Notes: a model not told the origin generated them from the letters alone. Counted from the first letter of the stretch, positions 19,820-29,045 are shown. The stretch is DNA of 64,000 bases from an uncultured Clostridia bacterium (GCA_944362965.1 CALVTR010000007.1:1-64000), one strand, 5' to 3'. Made by a program: numbers and translations.

Positions 19820-20983
19820 CTATTGTTCTCTTTTAATTTGAATAAGCTCTTCCTTCTCTAAGCACTCATCTACTAGTGACTTTACATCTATATACTGCTC
19901 TTCATTCTCCGCCTGCTTTATGGTTGGCTTTATAACAGGATTCTTCGGCAGGAAAACTGTGCAGCAATCTTCGTAAGGCAAAATGGAAGTGTCATAGGTA
20001 TTTATATCTCGCGAAATCTCGATTATATCTTCTTTATCCATAACTATACATGGCCTAAAAATTGGCTTTTCTTTTACAACGCTTCCCGTCACTGTCATAC
20101 TCTGCATTGTCTGGCTTGCAACTTGTCCTAAACTTTCGCCTGTCACGATAGCCCCAAGATTGTATTTTTCGCAAATGCGTTCAGCCACACGCATCATTAT
20201 TCGACGCATGATTGTTATCATAAATTCTGGCCTGCAGCGTTTGTGTATCTCTTCTTGCACTCTTGTGAATGATACCACATGCAATCTTATATCTCCTGTA
20301 TATGATGTTAGCAAGCTTGCAAGTTTTACAACCTTATCTTTCGCCTGCTCCGATGTATAAGGATAACTGTGAAAATGTAATGCTTCAAGCTCCATGCCAC
20401 GTTTTGCCATCAGATAGCCAGCAACTGGACTATCTATTCCACCAGACAATAGTAGCAGCCCTTTGCCAGAACAACCTAGCGGCAGACCACCTTGACATTT
20501 GATAATCTTATCAAAGATATATGCCTTATGATTCATTCTTATATCAACATGAATCTCACATTGTGGATTATAAAGGTCAACTGATGAGTTTTCGTTGTTA
20601 TCCAGAATGAGCTCTCCTAAATCTTTAGCGAAATCCATAGAGGAAATTGGAAAGGACTTATCAGCTCTTTTTACAAACACTTTAAAAGATTTGTTTTTGC
20701 AGTCAATCTTAACCACTTCACTCTTTATTGTTTCAACTTCAGCGTCAACTTCTACTGCTGGGCTTAGGCTATATAAGCCAAAGACCTTTTTAAGCTTTTC
20801 TATTATTTTGCCCTGTCTTTCTTGTGCATAATTTGAAATAACATATCTCCCAAAAGTCATTTCCAATTTAAACTCTTCACCTTCAAGCATAGATTTTATG
20901 TTTTTTATAAGCGTGCTTTCAAAATAGTTTCTGTTGTGCCCTTTTAAATATAGTTCTCCAAATCTCAATAAAATAACATTCAT
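19820..20983 (-). CDS. thiI: tRNA 4-thiouridine synthase ThiI
   Basis: Adds sulfur to U8 of tRNA and in many bacteria also to ThiS for thiamine. The 387 residues contain an N-terminal THUMP domain (about 60-165) and the PP-loop ATPase signature LSGGIDSPVAGY near residue 180. The C-terminal rhodanese domain of E. coli ThiI is absent, as usual in Firmicutes. The start overlaps the desulfurase stop by 4 nt (ATGA), matching the B. subtilis nifZ-thiI pairing in which the desulfurase supplies the persulfide. Confidence 0.96.
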   Translation of the reverse strand: MNVILLRFGELYLKGHNRNYFESTLIKNIKSMLEGEEFKLEMTFGRYVISNYAQERQGKIIEKLKKVFGLYSLSPAVEVDAEVETIKSEVVKIDCKNKSFKVFVKRADKSFPISSMDFAKDLGELILDNNENSSVDLYNPQCEIHVDIRMNHKAYIFDKIIKCQGGLPLGCSGKGLLLLSGGIDSPVAGYLMAKRGMELEALHFHSYPYTSEQAKDKVVKLASLLTSYTGDIRLHVVSFTRVQEEIHKRCRPEFMITIMRRIMMRVAERICEKYNLGAIVTGESLGQVASQTMQSMTVTGSVVKEKPIFRPCIVMDKEDIIEISRDINTYDTSILPYEDCCTVFLPKNPVIKPTIKQAENEEQYIDVKSLVDECLEKEELIQIKREQ

Positions 20984-22098
20984 TTCACTTTCTCCAATAT
21001 GGTATAGTATGTATCAATTATTTCATGACATGCTTTTCTTATTTCATCTAGTTTAAGTTCTTCACTGAAAGATACTCTTATATGCGATTTAATTTCATCT
21101 ATATTCATACCCATACTTTCCAGAACACGGTTGCCCGCCTTTTTAGTTGAGCACGCACTTCCAACGCCAACATAGATATCTTTATCTTGCAGTGCTCGCA
21201 TAAGAGTCTCTCCGTTTACGCCGCTAAAACTCAAACTTAATATATATGGACTTTCGGTTTGTAAATAGCTCACACCATCCGCCTTTTCAATATTTTCTAT
21301 AAAACAATCTTTAAGGCCTTTTACATATTGATAATTTTTCTCTACGTCTATGTTCTCTATCGCATATTTCATCGCCATTATGCATGGAACATTCTCTGTT
21401 CCTGAGCGATATCCACCTTCCTGCCCACCACCATAGACAATATTTTTTAATCCACTAGGGTTTTTAACATATAATACGCCTACCCCTTTAGGTCCATGAA
21501 ATTTGTGAGCTGAAATGGTATATAAATCAGCGTTAAAATCTTCTATATTAAACGGCAACTTGCAAAAGGCTTGAACTCCATCCACATGCAACAATGCTTG
21601 CGGACAACGTTCTTTTCTAATCTCGCCAATTTTTACAAGGTCATTCACTGCACCCGTCTCATTGCTCACATGCATAACAGATATAAGCCTAGTTTTATCA
21701 TTAACAACTCGTCTAAGCACTTCATAATCTACTTGTCCATTTTTCGTCAATCCAACAAAATGCACTATATGCCCTTGACTTTCTAGAAAACGTGCTACAT
21801 TGTATACACTCGGATGCTCACCCAAAGAAAAAACATACTCCCATTTGCCGTTGCGTTTACTCCCAATAATTGCAAGATTATTACTCTCAGTTGCTCCACT
21901 TGTAAAAATTATGCTACCTTTAGTTGTTCCTAGTCTTCGTTTAATATGTTCTCTAACACCATCCAATTCTTTTGCAATTTCTATGGACTTATTATAACCT
22001 GCTGAAGGATTAAAAAAAGATTGGCAGGCATATTTTTTGTATATGTCCGCCCCACCTTCAAACATTTTTGTTGTTGCTGCATTATCTAAATAAATCAT
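20980..22098 (-). CDS. Cysteine desulfurase (IscS/NifZ type)
   Basis: PLP enzyme that takes sulfur from cysteine to give a protein persulfide. The 372 residues have the start YLDNAATTK, the PLP-lysine segment SAHKFHGPKGVG (about residue 195) and the catalytic Cys loop GVGSACSTK (about 318). It overlaps pheT and thiI by 4 nt on each side, so it is translated in one coupled unit. The thiI linkage argues for a dedicated tRNA thiolation donor like NifZ. A second desulfurase-like gene lies at 43765. Confidence 0.95.
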   Translation of the reverse strand: MIYLDNAATTKMFEGGADIYKKYACQSFFNPSAGYNKSIEIAKELDGVREHIKRRLGTTKGSIIFTSGATESNNLAIIGSKRNGKWEYVFSLGEHPSVYNVARFLESQGHIVHFVGLTKNGQVDYEVLRRVVNDKTRLISVMHVSNETGAVNDLVKIGEIRKERCPQALLHVDGVQAFCKLPFNIEDFNADLYTISAHKFHGPKGVGVLYVKNPSGLKNIVYGGGQEGGYRSGTENVPCIMAMKYAIENIDVEKNYQYVKGLKDCFIENIEKADGVSYLQTESPYILSLSFSGVNGETLMRALQDKDIYVGVGSACSTKKAGNRVLESMGMNIDEIKSHIRVSFSEELKLDEIRKACHEIIDTYYTILEKVK

Positions 22099-24512
22099 CT
22101 TAAAGAAGCCCCATACTTATAGCTGAAAGTTTTAACTATCTTTTGCACAACCTTGTTCACTTCTTCATCAGTAAGGGTCTTATTCATATCTGAAAGCTTA
22201 ATCTTAAAAGCAATACTCTTTTTATTTTCGCCAACGCTTTGACTGCGATATATATCAAAAATGTTAGCATCATAGAATAGTTTACCGCAAGAAGATTTTA
22301 CAGTGTCAAGCATCTCTGCTGCTGTTATTTTTTCATCAACAACTATTGCTAAATCCCTTTCAACTATAGGATACTTAGAAATCTCTTTAGCTTCAATTTT
22401 CTTTACAGGCAGGCTAGCCAAATAGTCATCATCAATTTCAGCATAAACTACATAGTCAGGTATATCATAATTCTTTGCAACCACTGGATGAATTTGTCCA
22501 AAAGAGCCAATAAGTTTGCCATCTGCGATTATATCAGCCGAAATTCCCGGATGCAAGTATGGTTGTTTTGATCTAACAAGCTTATAGTCCACTGATGTTT
22601 TATTCAAAATCATTTCAACCATACCTTTTATAAAGTTAAAGTTCATATTTTTAACTGTTTTAAAGGTTTCTTCACAAACAGCAAGTGCAATCATATCCTT
22701 CTCTGTTGGTAATTTTTCAAGTGGAAGTGTATCTGTTAAATAAACTCTTCCACATTCAAATATTCTTAAGTTATGATTGCCAACGCTAAGGTTATAAGCG
22801 ATATTTGTAAACATAGAATGTGCCATAGACGTTCTCATGCAAGAGATATCTTCACTGATAGGATTTGCTATTCTTATAAGATTTTTTCTTTCATCTGTAA
22901 GCAAAAGTTTGTCAGCCATATCACTTGGCACTAAAGTGTATGAAACATTTTCATAGAAGCCATTTGTTACAAGAGCATTTCTAAACTGTCTCTCCATTAA
23001 AAGTCTTGGATGATGAAGCCCTTCTGTAACTGCAGAATTTTTGAAAAGTTCGTAATCAACGTTATCATAGGCATCATAGCCATAAAGCCTTATAACTTCT
23101 TCGGCTATATCGTAATCATTTTCAAGGTCTTCCCTATATGGTGGCACAATGCAAGTTATTTTATCGCCAGCTATAGTGCTTTCAATGCCAAGATTATTAA
23201 GAATTGTAAGCATATCTTTAGAAGCTATTTGCAAACCCAATATATCATTGATAAGTTTTACTGATACTACAATTTTTCTAGCTTCATTTTTCTGTGAAGC
23301 AATATCAATCATGCCACGAACAATTTTACCGCATTTAATCCTTGAAATTAAATGTAAAGCTCTAAGCATACCCATTTCAGCATTTGCGACATTGACGCCC
23401 TTTGAATATCTTGCAGAAGAGTCAGTTCTAACACCTATTCTTCTGCTTGTAATTCTGATTGATTTCAAATCAAAAACTGCACTTTCCAAAACACATTTCT
23501 TAGTGTTATCATTTATACAAGAATTAGTGCCGCCTATAACGCCAGCTATAACCATAGGCTTTTCACTATCAGCTATAACCATAATATCTTCATCTAAATC
23601 GTAAGTATTATGATTTAGCACTTCAATTTTCTCGCCAGATTTAGCCTGTCTGACGTTAATTTGACTGCCACCAATAAGTTCTTGGTCAAAGGCATGCAAA
23701 GGTTGTCCCATTTCTATTAAAACATAGTTTGTGATATCTACAAGCGTGTTTATCGGCTTAATTCCAACCGCGTTTAGTCTAGCTCGCATCCATAACGGAG
23801 AACGCTCTATTTTTACATCGGTTACAGCTGCAGCCATATACCTAAAACAGTTTGGAGTTGTAACTTTAACATTTACGTAGTCTCTTACAGTGTCTTTTGC
23901 GTAAACATCAATATCATAACTTAAGTTGACCTTTCTCATATATAAGCCATAAAGTGCACATACTTCACGAGCTATGCCTATAACGCTCATGCAATCCGCT
24001 CTATTTGGTGTTATGTTTATATCAAAAATAACGTCATCAAGTTGTAAAGCTTTATCTATAGGCTGTCCAACTTTCATATCGCTTGGCAAAATTAAAATAC
24101 CATTTACGCCGGCACCTTCAAAATAATTTTCATCTATACCAAGCTCTTCCCCTGAACAAAACATTCCGCAAGATTCAATGCCACGCATCTTTGCTTTTTG
24201 AATTTTAACGCCGTTGACAAGGTCTGCACCTGGCAAACTTACAGGCACAACCGCTCCTTCAAAAACATTAGTTGCTGCAGTGATGATTTGTGTTATTTCC
24301 TTTCCTATATCAACTTGACAAACAACCAACTTATCCGCTTGTGGATGCTTCTCAATTTTTAAAATTCTCCCTACCACAACATCATGCAAATGCTCGTTTT
24401 GATATATTATCTCTTCAACTTCCATACCTGCAGAAGTCAATCTTTTTGCCATGTCTTCTGGTGATGCCGTGATATTAACAAAATCCTTTAACCAATTATA
24501 TGTTACTTTCAT
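22095..24512 (-). CDS. pheT: Phenylalanyl-tRNA synthetase beta subunit
   Basis: Large subunit of the (alpha-beta)2 enzyme. The 805 residues have an N-terminal EMAP-like tRNA-binding domain (about 40-150), the B3/B4 editing domain, a B5 domain and a C-terminal ferredoxin-like anticodon-binding (FDX-ACB) domain (about 710-805). Length and order are normal. It begins 13 nt after pheS with a GGAG site and overlaps the next gene by 4 nt. Expression is expected to be set by the Phe T-box upstream of pheS. Confidence 0.97.
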   Translation of the reverse strand: MKVTYNWLKDFVNITASPEDMAKRLTSAGMEVEEIIYQNEHLHDVVVGRILKIEKHPQADKLVVCQVDIGKEITQIITAATNVFEGAVVPVSLPGADLVNGVKIQKAKMRGIESCGMFCSGEELGIDENYFEGAGVNGILILPSDMKVGQPIDKALQLDDVIFDINITPNRADCMSVIGIAREVCALYGLYMRKVNLSYDIDVYAKDTVRDYVNVKVTTPNCFRYMAAAVTDVKIERSPLWMRARLNAVGIKPINTLVDITNYVLIEMGQPLHAFDQELIGGSQINVRQAKSGEKIEVLNHNTYDLDEDIMVIADSEKPMVIAGVIGGTNSCINDNTKKCVLESAVFDLKSIRITSRRIGVRTDSSARYSKGVNVANAEMGMLRALHLISRIKCGKIVRGMIDIASQKNEARKIVVSVKLINDILGLQIASKDMLTILNNLGIESTIAGDKITCIVPPYREDLENDYDIAEEVIRLYGYDAYDNVDYELFKNSAVTEGLHHPRLLMERQFRNALVTNGFYENVSYTLVPSDMADKLLLTDERKNLIRIANPISEDISCMRTSMAHSMFTNIAYNLSVGNHNLRIFECGRVYLTDTLPLEKLPTEKDMIALAVCEETFKTVKNMNFNFIKGMVEMILNKTSVDYKLVRSKQPYLHPGISADIIADGKLIGSFGQIHPVVAKNYDIPDYVVYAEIDDDYLASLPVKKIEAKEISKYPIVERDLAIVVDEKITAAEMLDTVKSSCGKLFYDANIFDIYRSQSVGENKKSIAFKIKLSDMNKTLTDEEVNKVVQKIVKTFSYKYGASLR

Positions 24513-24525
24513 TTTCTCTCCTTGA

Positions 24526-25548
24526 TTATTTCATCTGATTAAGAAACCTTATATCATTTTTATAAAGTGATTTAATATTGCTGATACTATTTAAAATCAT
24601 AGCCGTTCTATCAAGCCCAAATCCAAAAGCAAAGCCTCGATATTTTTTACTATCAATGCCAGACATTTCTAAAACCTTAGGATTAACAACGCCTGCACCT
24701 AAAAGCTCAAGCATGCCACTTCCCTTGCATATATTACAACCTTTTCCATGACAGTTAGGACAAGATACATCCACTTCAATGCTTGGCTCTGTGAATGGAA
24801 AGAATGATGGTCTAAATCTTATCATAGTATCTTCTCCATACAACCTTTTCATTAGGATTGTAAGCATAGATTTTAAGTCAGCCATAGAAATATTTTCATC
24901 AACCACTAAGCCTTCTAATTGATGGAATATTGGGCTATGCGTAGCATCACTATCGTTTCTATAAGTTTTGCCAGGGCAAACAATTTTAAATGGTGGTTTT
25001 CTCTTTTCCATCTCCCTTGCTTGAACGGCAGAGGTTTGAGACCTAAGCAGTATCTCGTCAGTTATGAAGAAGGTATCCTGCATATCTCTAGATGGATGAT
25101 TTTTAGGAATATTCATAGCTTCAAAATTATAGTAATCCGTTTCAATTTCTGGCCCTTCAACAACTGAAAATCCCATGTCAACACAAATATCAGTAAGCCT
25201 ATCAATAACATCTGGAATTGGATGCAAAGCACCAACTTTACCAAATTTTGAAGGCTCTGTTATATCTATCTTTTCTTCTTCAAGCCTTTTATTTAATGCT
25301 TCCTGTTCAAATTTTTCACCTTTTACCTGAAGTGCTTGTTCTATAGCAGTTCTTACTTCATTTATAAGTGCACCTAACTTAGGTCTATCTTCTGGAGACA
25401 CATCTCTCATACCTTTAGAAGCCGAAGTGATAAGACCTGATTTCCCAAGTGCTTTGATTCTGACATCATTGAGTTCTTTCTGTGATGAAGCACTTTGAAT
25501 TTCTTTGAGCAAGTCTTCTTTTATTTTTACAAGTTCATCTAACAACAT
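24526..25548 (-). CDS. pheS: Phenylalanyl-tRNA synthetase alpha subunit
   Basis: Catalytic subunit that activates phenylalanine. The 340 residues have an N-terminal coiled coil and the class II core with THSPIFHQLEGL, RFRPSFFPFTEPS and GFGLDRTAMI. A CPNCHGKGCNICKG zinc-finger-like insert (about residues 262-275) is typical of many bacterial PheS proteins. It is first in a pheS-pheT-desulfurase-thiI operon. The leader upstream is a T-box. Confidence 0.97.
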   Translation of the reverse strand: MLLDELVKIKEDLLKEIQSASSQKELNDVRIKALGKSGLITSASKGMRDVSPEDRPKLGALINEVRTAIEQALQVKGEKFEQEALNKRLEEEKIDITEPSKFGKVGALHPIPDVIDRLTDICVDMGFSVVEGPEIETDYYNFEAMNIPKNHPSRDMQDTFFITDEILLRSQTSAVQAREMEKRKPPFKIVCPGKTYRNDSDATHSPIFHQLEGLVVDENISMADLKSMLTILMKRLYGEDTMIRFRPSFFPFTEPSIEVDVSCPNCHGKGCNICKGSGMLELLGAGVVNPKVLEMSGIDSKKYRGFAFGFGLDRTAMILNSISNIKSLYKNDIRFLNQMK

Positions 25549-25659
25549 ATATTTCTCCTTTATAATAGTAACAAGATTCAGTTTTTTAGACTGCTATTTT
25601 TCTCTTGCTTTCTAAGAACAATCTATTATATGACTGTTCTACTCTAAAAAGCTAAAAGA

Positions 25660-25960
25660 AAATAAAACAAAAGCCTTCCATCGTATTAGGACGAAAGAAG
25701 GCTTCTTCGTGGTACCACCTAATTTTGATTGCTAGGCAATCCTTATTTTAAGTCATTAACGCAGACATAAACGGCAGAAACTACTTACTTCTGTTTGTTG
25801 CAATAATTATCAAAACTATGCAAATTTTCAAACCAAAAGTTTCATAATTGCAGCTAGAAAGTGAATTCATAAATTCTATCATATTTGCCTTTCAGCTATA
25901 GGCAAACTCTCTAAAATGCTTCAAATTTATTACTAGTCTTTCATCTTTGCTTTTATATCA
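25660..25960 (-). promoter_or_regulatory. T-box leader of pheST, Phe-specific
   Basis: On the minus strand the T-box sequence AGGTGGTACCACG (25720-25708) is followed by a GC-rich hairpin (GCCTTC/GAAGGC, about 25704-25671) and a T-rich tract, the terminator. Stem I elements (GAGAGT, GGCAAA, TGAAAG-like) are present. The likely specifier codon is TTC at 25865-25863 in GAATTCAC, giving Phe, in agreement with the downstream genes. Uncharged tRNA-Phe would stabilise the antiterminator and permit read-through. Confidence 0.93.
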
Positions 25961-25966
25961 ATTCAA

Positions 25967-25995
25967 AGTATAAAATAAATTTAAAATTAAGTCAA
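25967..25995 (-). promoter_or_regulatory. SigA-type promoter of the pheST T-box transcript
   Basis: On the minus strand TTGACT (25995-25990), 17-nt spacer, TATACT (25972-25967). This places the 5' end near 25960, just before Stem I of the T-box. Confidence 0.75.
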
Positions 25996-26096
25996 GCAAA
26001 AAATTTATTTTTATAATAAATCATTTTGTTTTTACTCTTGCAAAACATTTGCTAAAACAAATTTATTGTATTAAAATAATACAAAAGGAAGATATT

Positions 26097-26984
26097 ATGG
26101 CAAAAAAGTATAGAACATATATCATAACTAAGCCCTATAAAAGTGTCTATCATTTCCTAAAAGATAATCAGTTTTCAGAAAACTATATCACAAATCTACG
26201 AAAAGAAATGGGCAATATTAGAGTAAATGATGAAGAAGTTACTATTCGTAAGATGCTGTTTACAAATGACAAGTTAGAGATAAATGTAAATCCTAATACT
26301 AAAACAAGTATTATGCATTGCATAATACCACTAGATATTGTATATGAAGATGATTACTACTTAATAGTAAATAAACCAGCTGGTCTTCCATGTATGCCAA
26401 GCAAATCACACTATTCATGCAATCTCGCTGGTGCTATTTGCTATTACATGAATTCAAAAGATGACAATTTCACCCTTAGGATTATCAATAGGCTTGATAA
26501 GGATACAGAAGGCTTAATTATTGTTGCAAAAGACAGTATTTCGCAAAAGGAAATAAAAAACATCAATAAAACTTATTATGCAATATGCGAAGGAATTATT
26601 GATAAAGATATCGTTGTAAACAAAAAGATAAAAACAGTAACACATGGAAAACTAAATGAGCATAGAAGGATTATTGCTGCAGATGGACAGAGTGCAACCA
26701 CTTATATAACCCCCATAAAATCATTAGAGATTTTAAACAATGGCTCGCAAGAAATGATAACTTTAATAAAAGTTACTTTAAAACACGGAAGAACTCATCA
26801 AATACGTGTTCATTTATCTAGTATTGCCCATCCATTATTAGGAGACACATTGTATGGAACAAAAAGCGATTTAATCAATCACACCGCCCTTATTTGCAAT
26901 GAGATAAGCTTTTATCATCCATTCTTAGATAAAACCCTTACCTTCTCTATCCCGCTTTCAAATGACTTTAAGAAAATCATATAA
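26097..26984 (+). CDS. RluA-family 23S/tRNA pseudouridine synthase
   Basis: Isomerises uridine in RNA. I choose the ATG at 26097 (295 residues), which follows AAAGGAAG; a longer in-frame start lacks one. It has an N-terminal S4-like segment and the RluA catalytic motif RLDKDTEGL, with Asp as nucleophile, and HQIRVHL near residue 240. The RNA target cannot be told from sequence. Oddly, a perfect copy of the dispersed 19-bp palindrome lies inside the gene at 26309-26327 and encodes SIMHCII, just before a conserved IVYEDDYYLIVNKPAG block. Confidence 0.92.
   Translation: MAKKYRTYIITKPYKSVYHFLKDNQFSENYITNLRKEMGNIRVNDEEVTIRKMLFTNDKLEINVNPNTKTSIMHCIIPLDIVYEDDYYLIVNKPAGLPCMPSKSHYSCNLAGAICYYMNSKDDNFTLRIINRLDKDTEGLIIVAKDSISQKEIKNINKTYYAICEGIIDKDIVVNKKIKTVTHGKLNEHRRIIAADGQSATTYITPIKSLEILNNGSQEMITLIKVTLKHGRTHQIRVHLSSIAHPLLGDTLYGTKSDLINHTALICNEISFYHPFLDKTLTFSIPLSNDFKKII
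26309..26327 (+). repeat. Dispersed palindrome inside a coding sequence
   Basis: TATTATGCATTGCATAATA is identical to the copies at 4099 and 40132. It is in frame within the pseudouridine synthase gene and adds no stop codon. Confidence 0.8.
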
Positions 26985-26991
26985 TAGAGCG

Positions 26992-27213
26992 TTATTTAAG
27001 AAAAGGAAGTTTCTTTTTTGCATAAGATATATATTCCTTATACACTGCAATAATAACTTCATCACTCGGTTCTCTCCAATAATTTCTGTGAGTGTTTATT
27101 GATTTTTTAAGTTTTGTTATCTCACATCTTAGATCTTTAATAATCTTTTGTTGTTCTGCTTGAGTTTTCCCTAGCATCTCTTCTTCAAACCACTTTTCAG
27201 GACTTAGCATCAT
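26992..27213 (-). CDS. Small helical protein, unknown function
   Basis: I do not recognise this 73-residue protein. It is charged and predicted mainly helical (a likely coiled-coil stretch at about 15-40), without membrane segments. A GGGGGAA tract lies about 9 nt before tandem ATG codons at 27213 and 27210. It converges on the pseudouridine synthase gene with a 7-nt gap. A real small gene is plausible, but nothing indicates its role. Confidence 0.5.
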   Translation of the reverse strand: MMLSPEKWFEEEMLGKTQAEQQKIIKDLRCEITKLKKSINTHRNYWREPSDEVIIAVYKEYISYAKKKLPFLK

Positions 27214-27433
27214 ATAAATATTCCCCCTTTATTTACCTTAATGTTATAAAGACATACATTATCACTTTTTCTAAAAATTATGAGATATAGTCTAGTCATC
27301 TTTCTTATTCGGTTATTGTTTAAATATGTTGAAATTATACTTATTAAATAATAACCTTTAATAATTTGTTCTTAACTCATAGATAATTATATTTTCTTTA
27401 TTAACCCCAACTGGTTTGTCAAAGTAAGCAAAT

Positions 27434-27910
27434 TCAACTATAATCTTGAAGTTTATTTTCTATTATGTATTCGTAAACTTTATCAAAATATGGAATTTTA
27501 TTCAGTGTTTTATCATCAAAAATGTCTGTCATAATATTAAAATCTGGGTTTTTAATAGCATCTCTTACTGAATATTTACTATTGGTAGAGAGTATCGCAT
27601 TTACACTTGTATTTGAAAAATATATTTCTCCCACTAATAATTGATTGTCTATGTAGTTATAAGAACTGACATTGATTGAAAATAATTCATAACCCGAAAT
27701 TTCATTTAAAATATCATTAGGCTTAACCTTTAATTTAAAAACACCGCCAACTTTTGATTTATCTCTAATTGCATAATAATTCGCAGGATATGTTTTTATA
27801 AAATCTTCAACTTCATTTATTTGCGAAGAATTAAAAATCCTTTCAGGAAAATGATTTAATCCTAATTCAATAATTTTATTATAACTTTCAACTTTATTTG
27901 ATATTTTCAT
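27434..27910 (-). CDS. Hypothetical protein downstream of a structured leader
   Basis: I do not recognise this 158-residue protein. It is predicted soluble with mixed alpha/beta structure; the centre has a beta-rich run (GVFKLKVKPNDILNEI, then GYELFSINVSS). No signal peptide or catalytic motif stands out. The ATG at 27910 has only a weak upstream site. About 50 nt upstream is an intrinsic terminator, and beyond it a strongly structured region, so the gene may be controlled by attenuation. Confidence 0.55.
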   Translation of the reverse strand: MKISNKVESYNKIIELGLNHFPERIFNSSQINEVEDFIKTYPANYYAIRDKSKVGGVFKLKVKPNDILNEISGYELFSINVSSYNYIDNQLLVGEIYFSNTSVNAILSTNSKYSVRDAIKNPDFNIMTDIFDDKTLNKIPYFDKVYEYIIENKLQDYS

Positions 27911-27959
27911 ACTTATATTCCGTTAAAGCAAAATAGCATATTTCAGAATTTATGTCAAC

Positions 27960-27988
27960 AAAAAAGAGAAGTTTGGATTTGACTTCTC
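27960..27988 (-). terminator. Intrinsic terminator upstream of the 158-aa gene
   Basis: On the minus strand GAGAAGTC and ACTTCTC form the stem, followed by TTTTTT. It lies between a structured leader and the start codon at 27910, so it can end a small RNA or act as an attenuator. Confidence 0.8.
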
Positions 27989-28160
27989 TCTTCTTTATCT
28001 TAATTGTTGGGTTTGGATATAATTTTAAATTATTTTAAAGTCGTCCAACATTTGGTTGGTGGTGCGACAAGTGATAAAGTATCCGAACCGCCCACAAGTC
28101 CAAGTTGGCGTAGGTTATGTGTAATTAAAAGTAAAATTAAAACAACCTTTTTTGATAATT
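27960..28160 (-). ncRNA. Candidate structured leader or small RNA
   Basis: This stretch is much less AT-rich than normal spacers here. CCAAC (28045-28049), TTGG, GTGG (28059-28062) and GCG (28064-28066) pair in order with CGC (28089-28091), CCAC (28092-28095), CCAA and GTTGG (28104-28108), giving a long interrupted hairpin. On the minus strand TGTTGG (28050-28045) can instead pair with CCAACA (28010-28005). A terminator follows at 27988-27960. I do not recognise a known riboswitch class. Confidence 0.45.
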
Positions 28161-28227
28161 ATTAAATAGAAAAAAGATAATAAAAATTCATAGGAATAAA
28201 TATAGCCTATCTAAAAAATTCTTAAAC

Positions 28228-28908
28228 TTAAATTGATTGATTTTCATATTTCGTGCTTTGGTAAAATTTTTTTGCCTTATAAAAAAGTTCATCTTTTAAA
28301 AACTCTCTAGAACGACGATTACTTTTAAAAATATCTAAAACAAAAGTTTTGGCATAATTTTCAACAAAATATTTAGTAACTAGATAATAGCCAGAGTACA
28401 TATCACCTCTCGTTAATAAATCTTCACATGTAAAATCAAAAGGCAAATCTTCGTTTTCGTGTTGACCACTAAGATATGTGGCAATTCCATCGCTTAAATA
28501 TTTTTCTGTATAGCCACAATTATTGACCTTCTTAAAAATATCATTCACATAATGAACATATTCGTGCACAATCGTCTTTTTATAATACTCTAAAGCCTCT
28601 TTATGTGCTAAATATTTAGCTCTATGTTCGGTATTTTTAAAGTCATGTAATGAAAGATAGATTATTTCATTGTTTTTATAGAAACCTATCATCCATTTCT
28701 CAGATTGTCCCCAAGCTTGTCTTGATAAAACATCAAATTCTTCTTTTGTCGGAATAATTTTAACCACTAGTTTCTCTTTTGGCATATTGACTTCAAAAAA
28801 CTTGTAGATATTGTCAACATGACTATCTAAATAATCAGCAAGCTGTTGAATTAAATCTCTATCACTTTCTTCAAATTTAAAAACTGCCCTTTCGCTTTCA
28901 AACTGCAT
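28228..28908 (-). CDS. Predicted zinc metallopeptidase (gluzincin-like)
   Basis: A 226-residue soluble protein with HEYVH at residues 115-119 and, 20 residues later, YLSDGIATYLSGQ. This order matches gluzincin (peptidase MA-like) proteins, in which the second motif normally reads EG(I/L)A and the Glu is the third zinc ligand; here it is Asp140. It lacks a signal peptide, so it would act in the cytoplasm. The nearest gene upstream is tRNA-Leu on the same strand. The substrate is unknown. Confidence 0.75.
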   Translation of the reverse strand: MQFESERAVFKFEESDRDLIQQLADYLDSHVDNIYKFFEVNMPKEKLVVKIIPTKEEFDVLSRQAWGQSEKWMIGFYKNNEIIYLSLHDFKNTEHRAKYLAHKEALEYYKKTIVHEYVHYVNDIFKKVNNCGYTEKYLSDGIATYLSGQHENEDLPFDFTCEDLLTRGDMYSGYYLVTKYFVENYAKTFVLDIFKSNRRSREFLKDELFYKAKKFYQSTKYENQSI

Positions 28909-28963
28909 ATTAAAACCCCAAATAATCTTTTTTATTATTTTTGCAAAGATTCAAATTGTTTTT

Positions 28964-29045
28964 TGGTGCGGGCGGTGGGAGTCGAACCCACACCCTTTCG
29001 GACTTGCCCCTTAAACAAGCGCGTCTGCCATTCCGCCACGCCCGC
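28964..29045 (-). tRNA. tRNA-Leu (anticodon AAG)
   Basis: The acceptor stem GCGGGCG/CGCCCGC (29045-29039 and 28974-28968), discriminator A and an encoded CCA are present. The long variable arm (with GTCCGAAAGGGT) marks it as class II, and TGGCGGAATGGCAGACGCG matches the leucine D-arm. The anticodon stem CTTGT/GCAAG encloses TTAAGGG, placing AAG at positions 34-36. A34 needs deamination to inosine by TadA to read several CUN codons. This anticodon occurs in some Firmicutes but is not the common bacterial choice. Confidence 0.95.
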
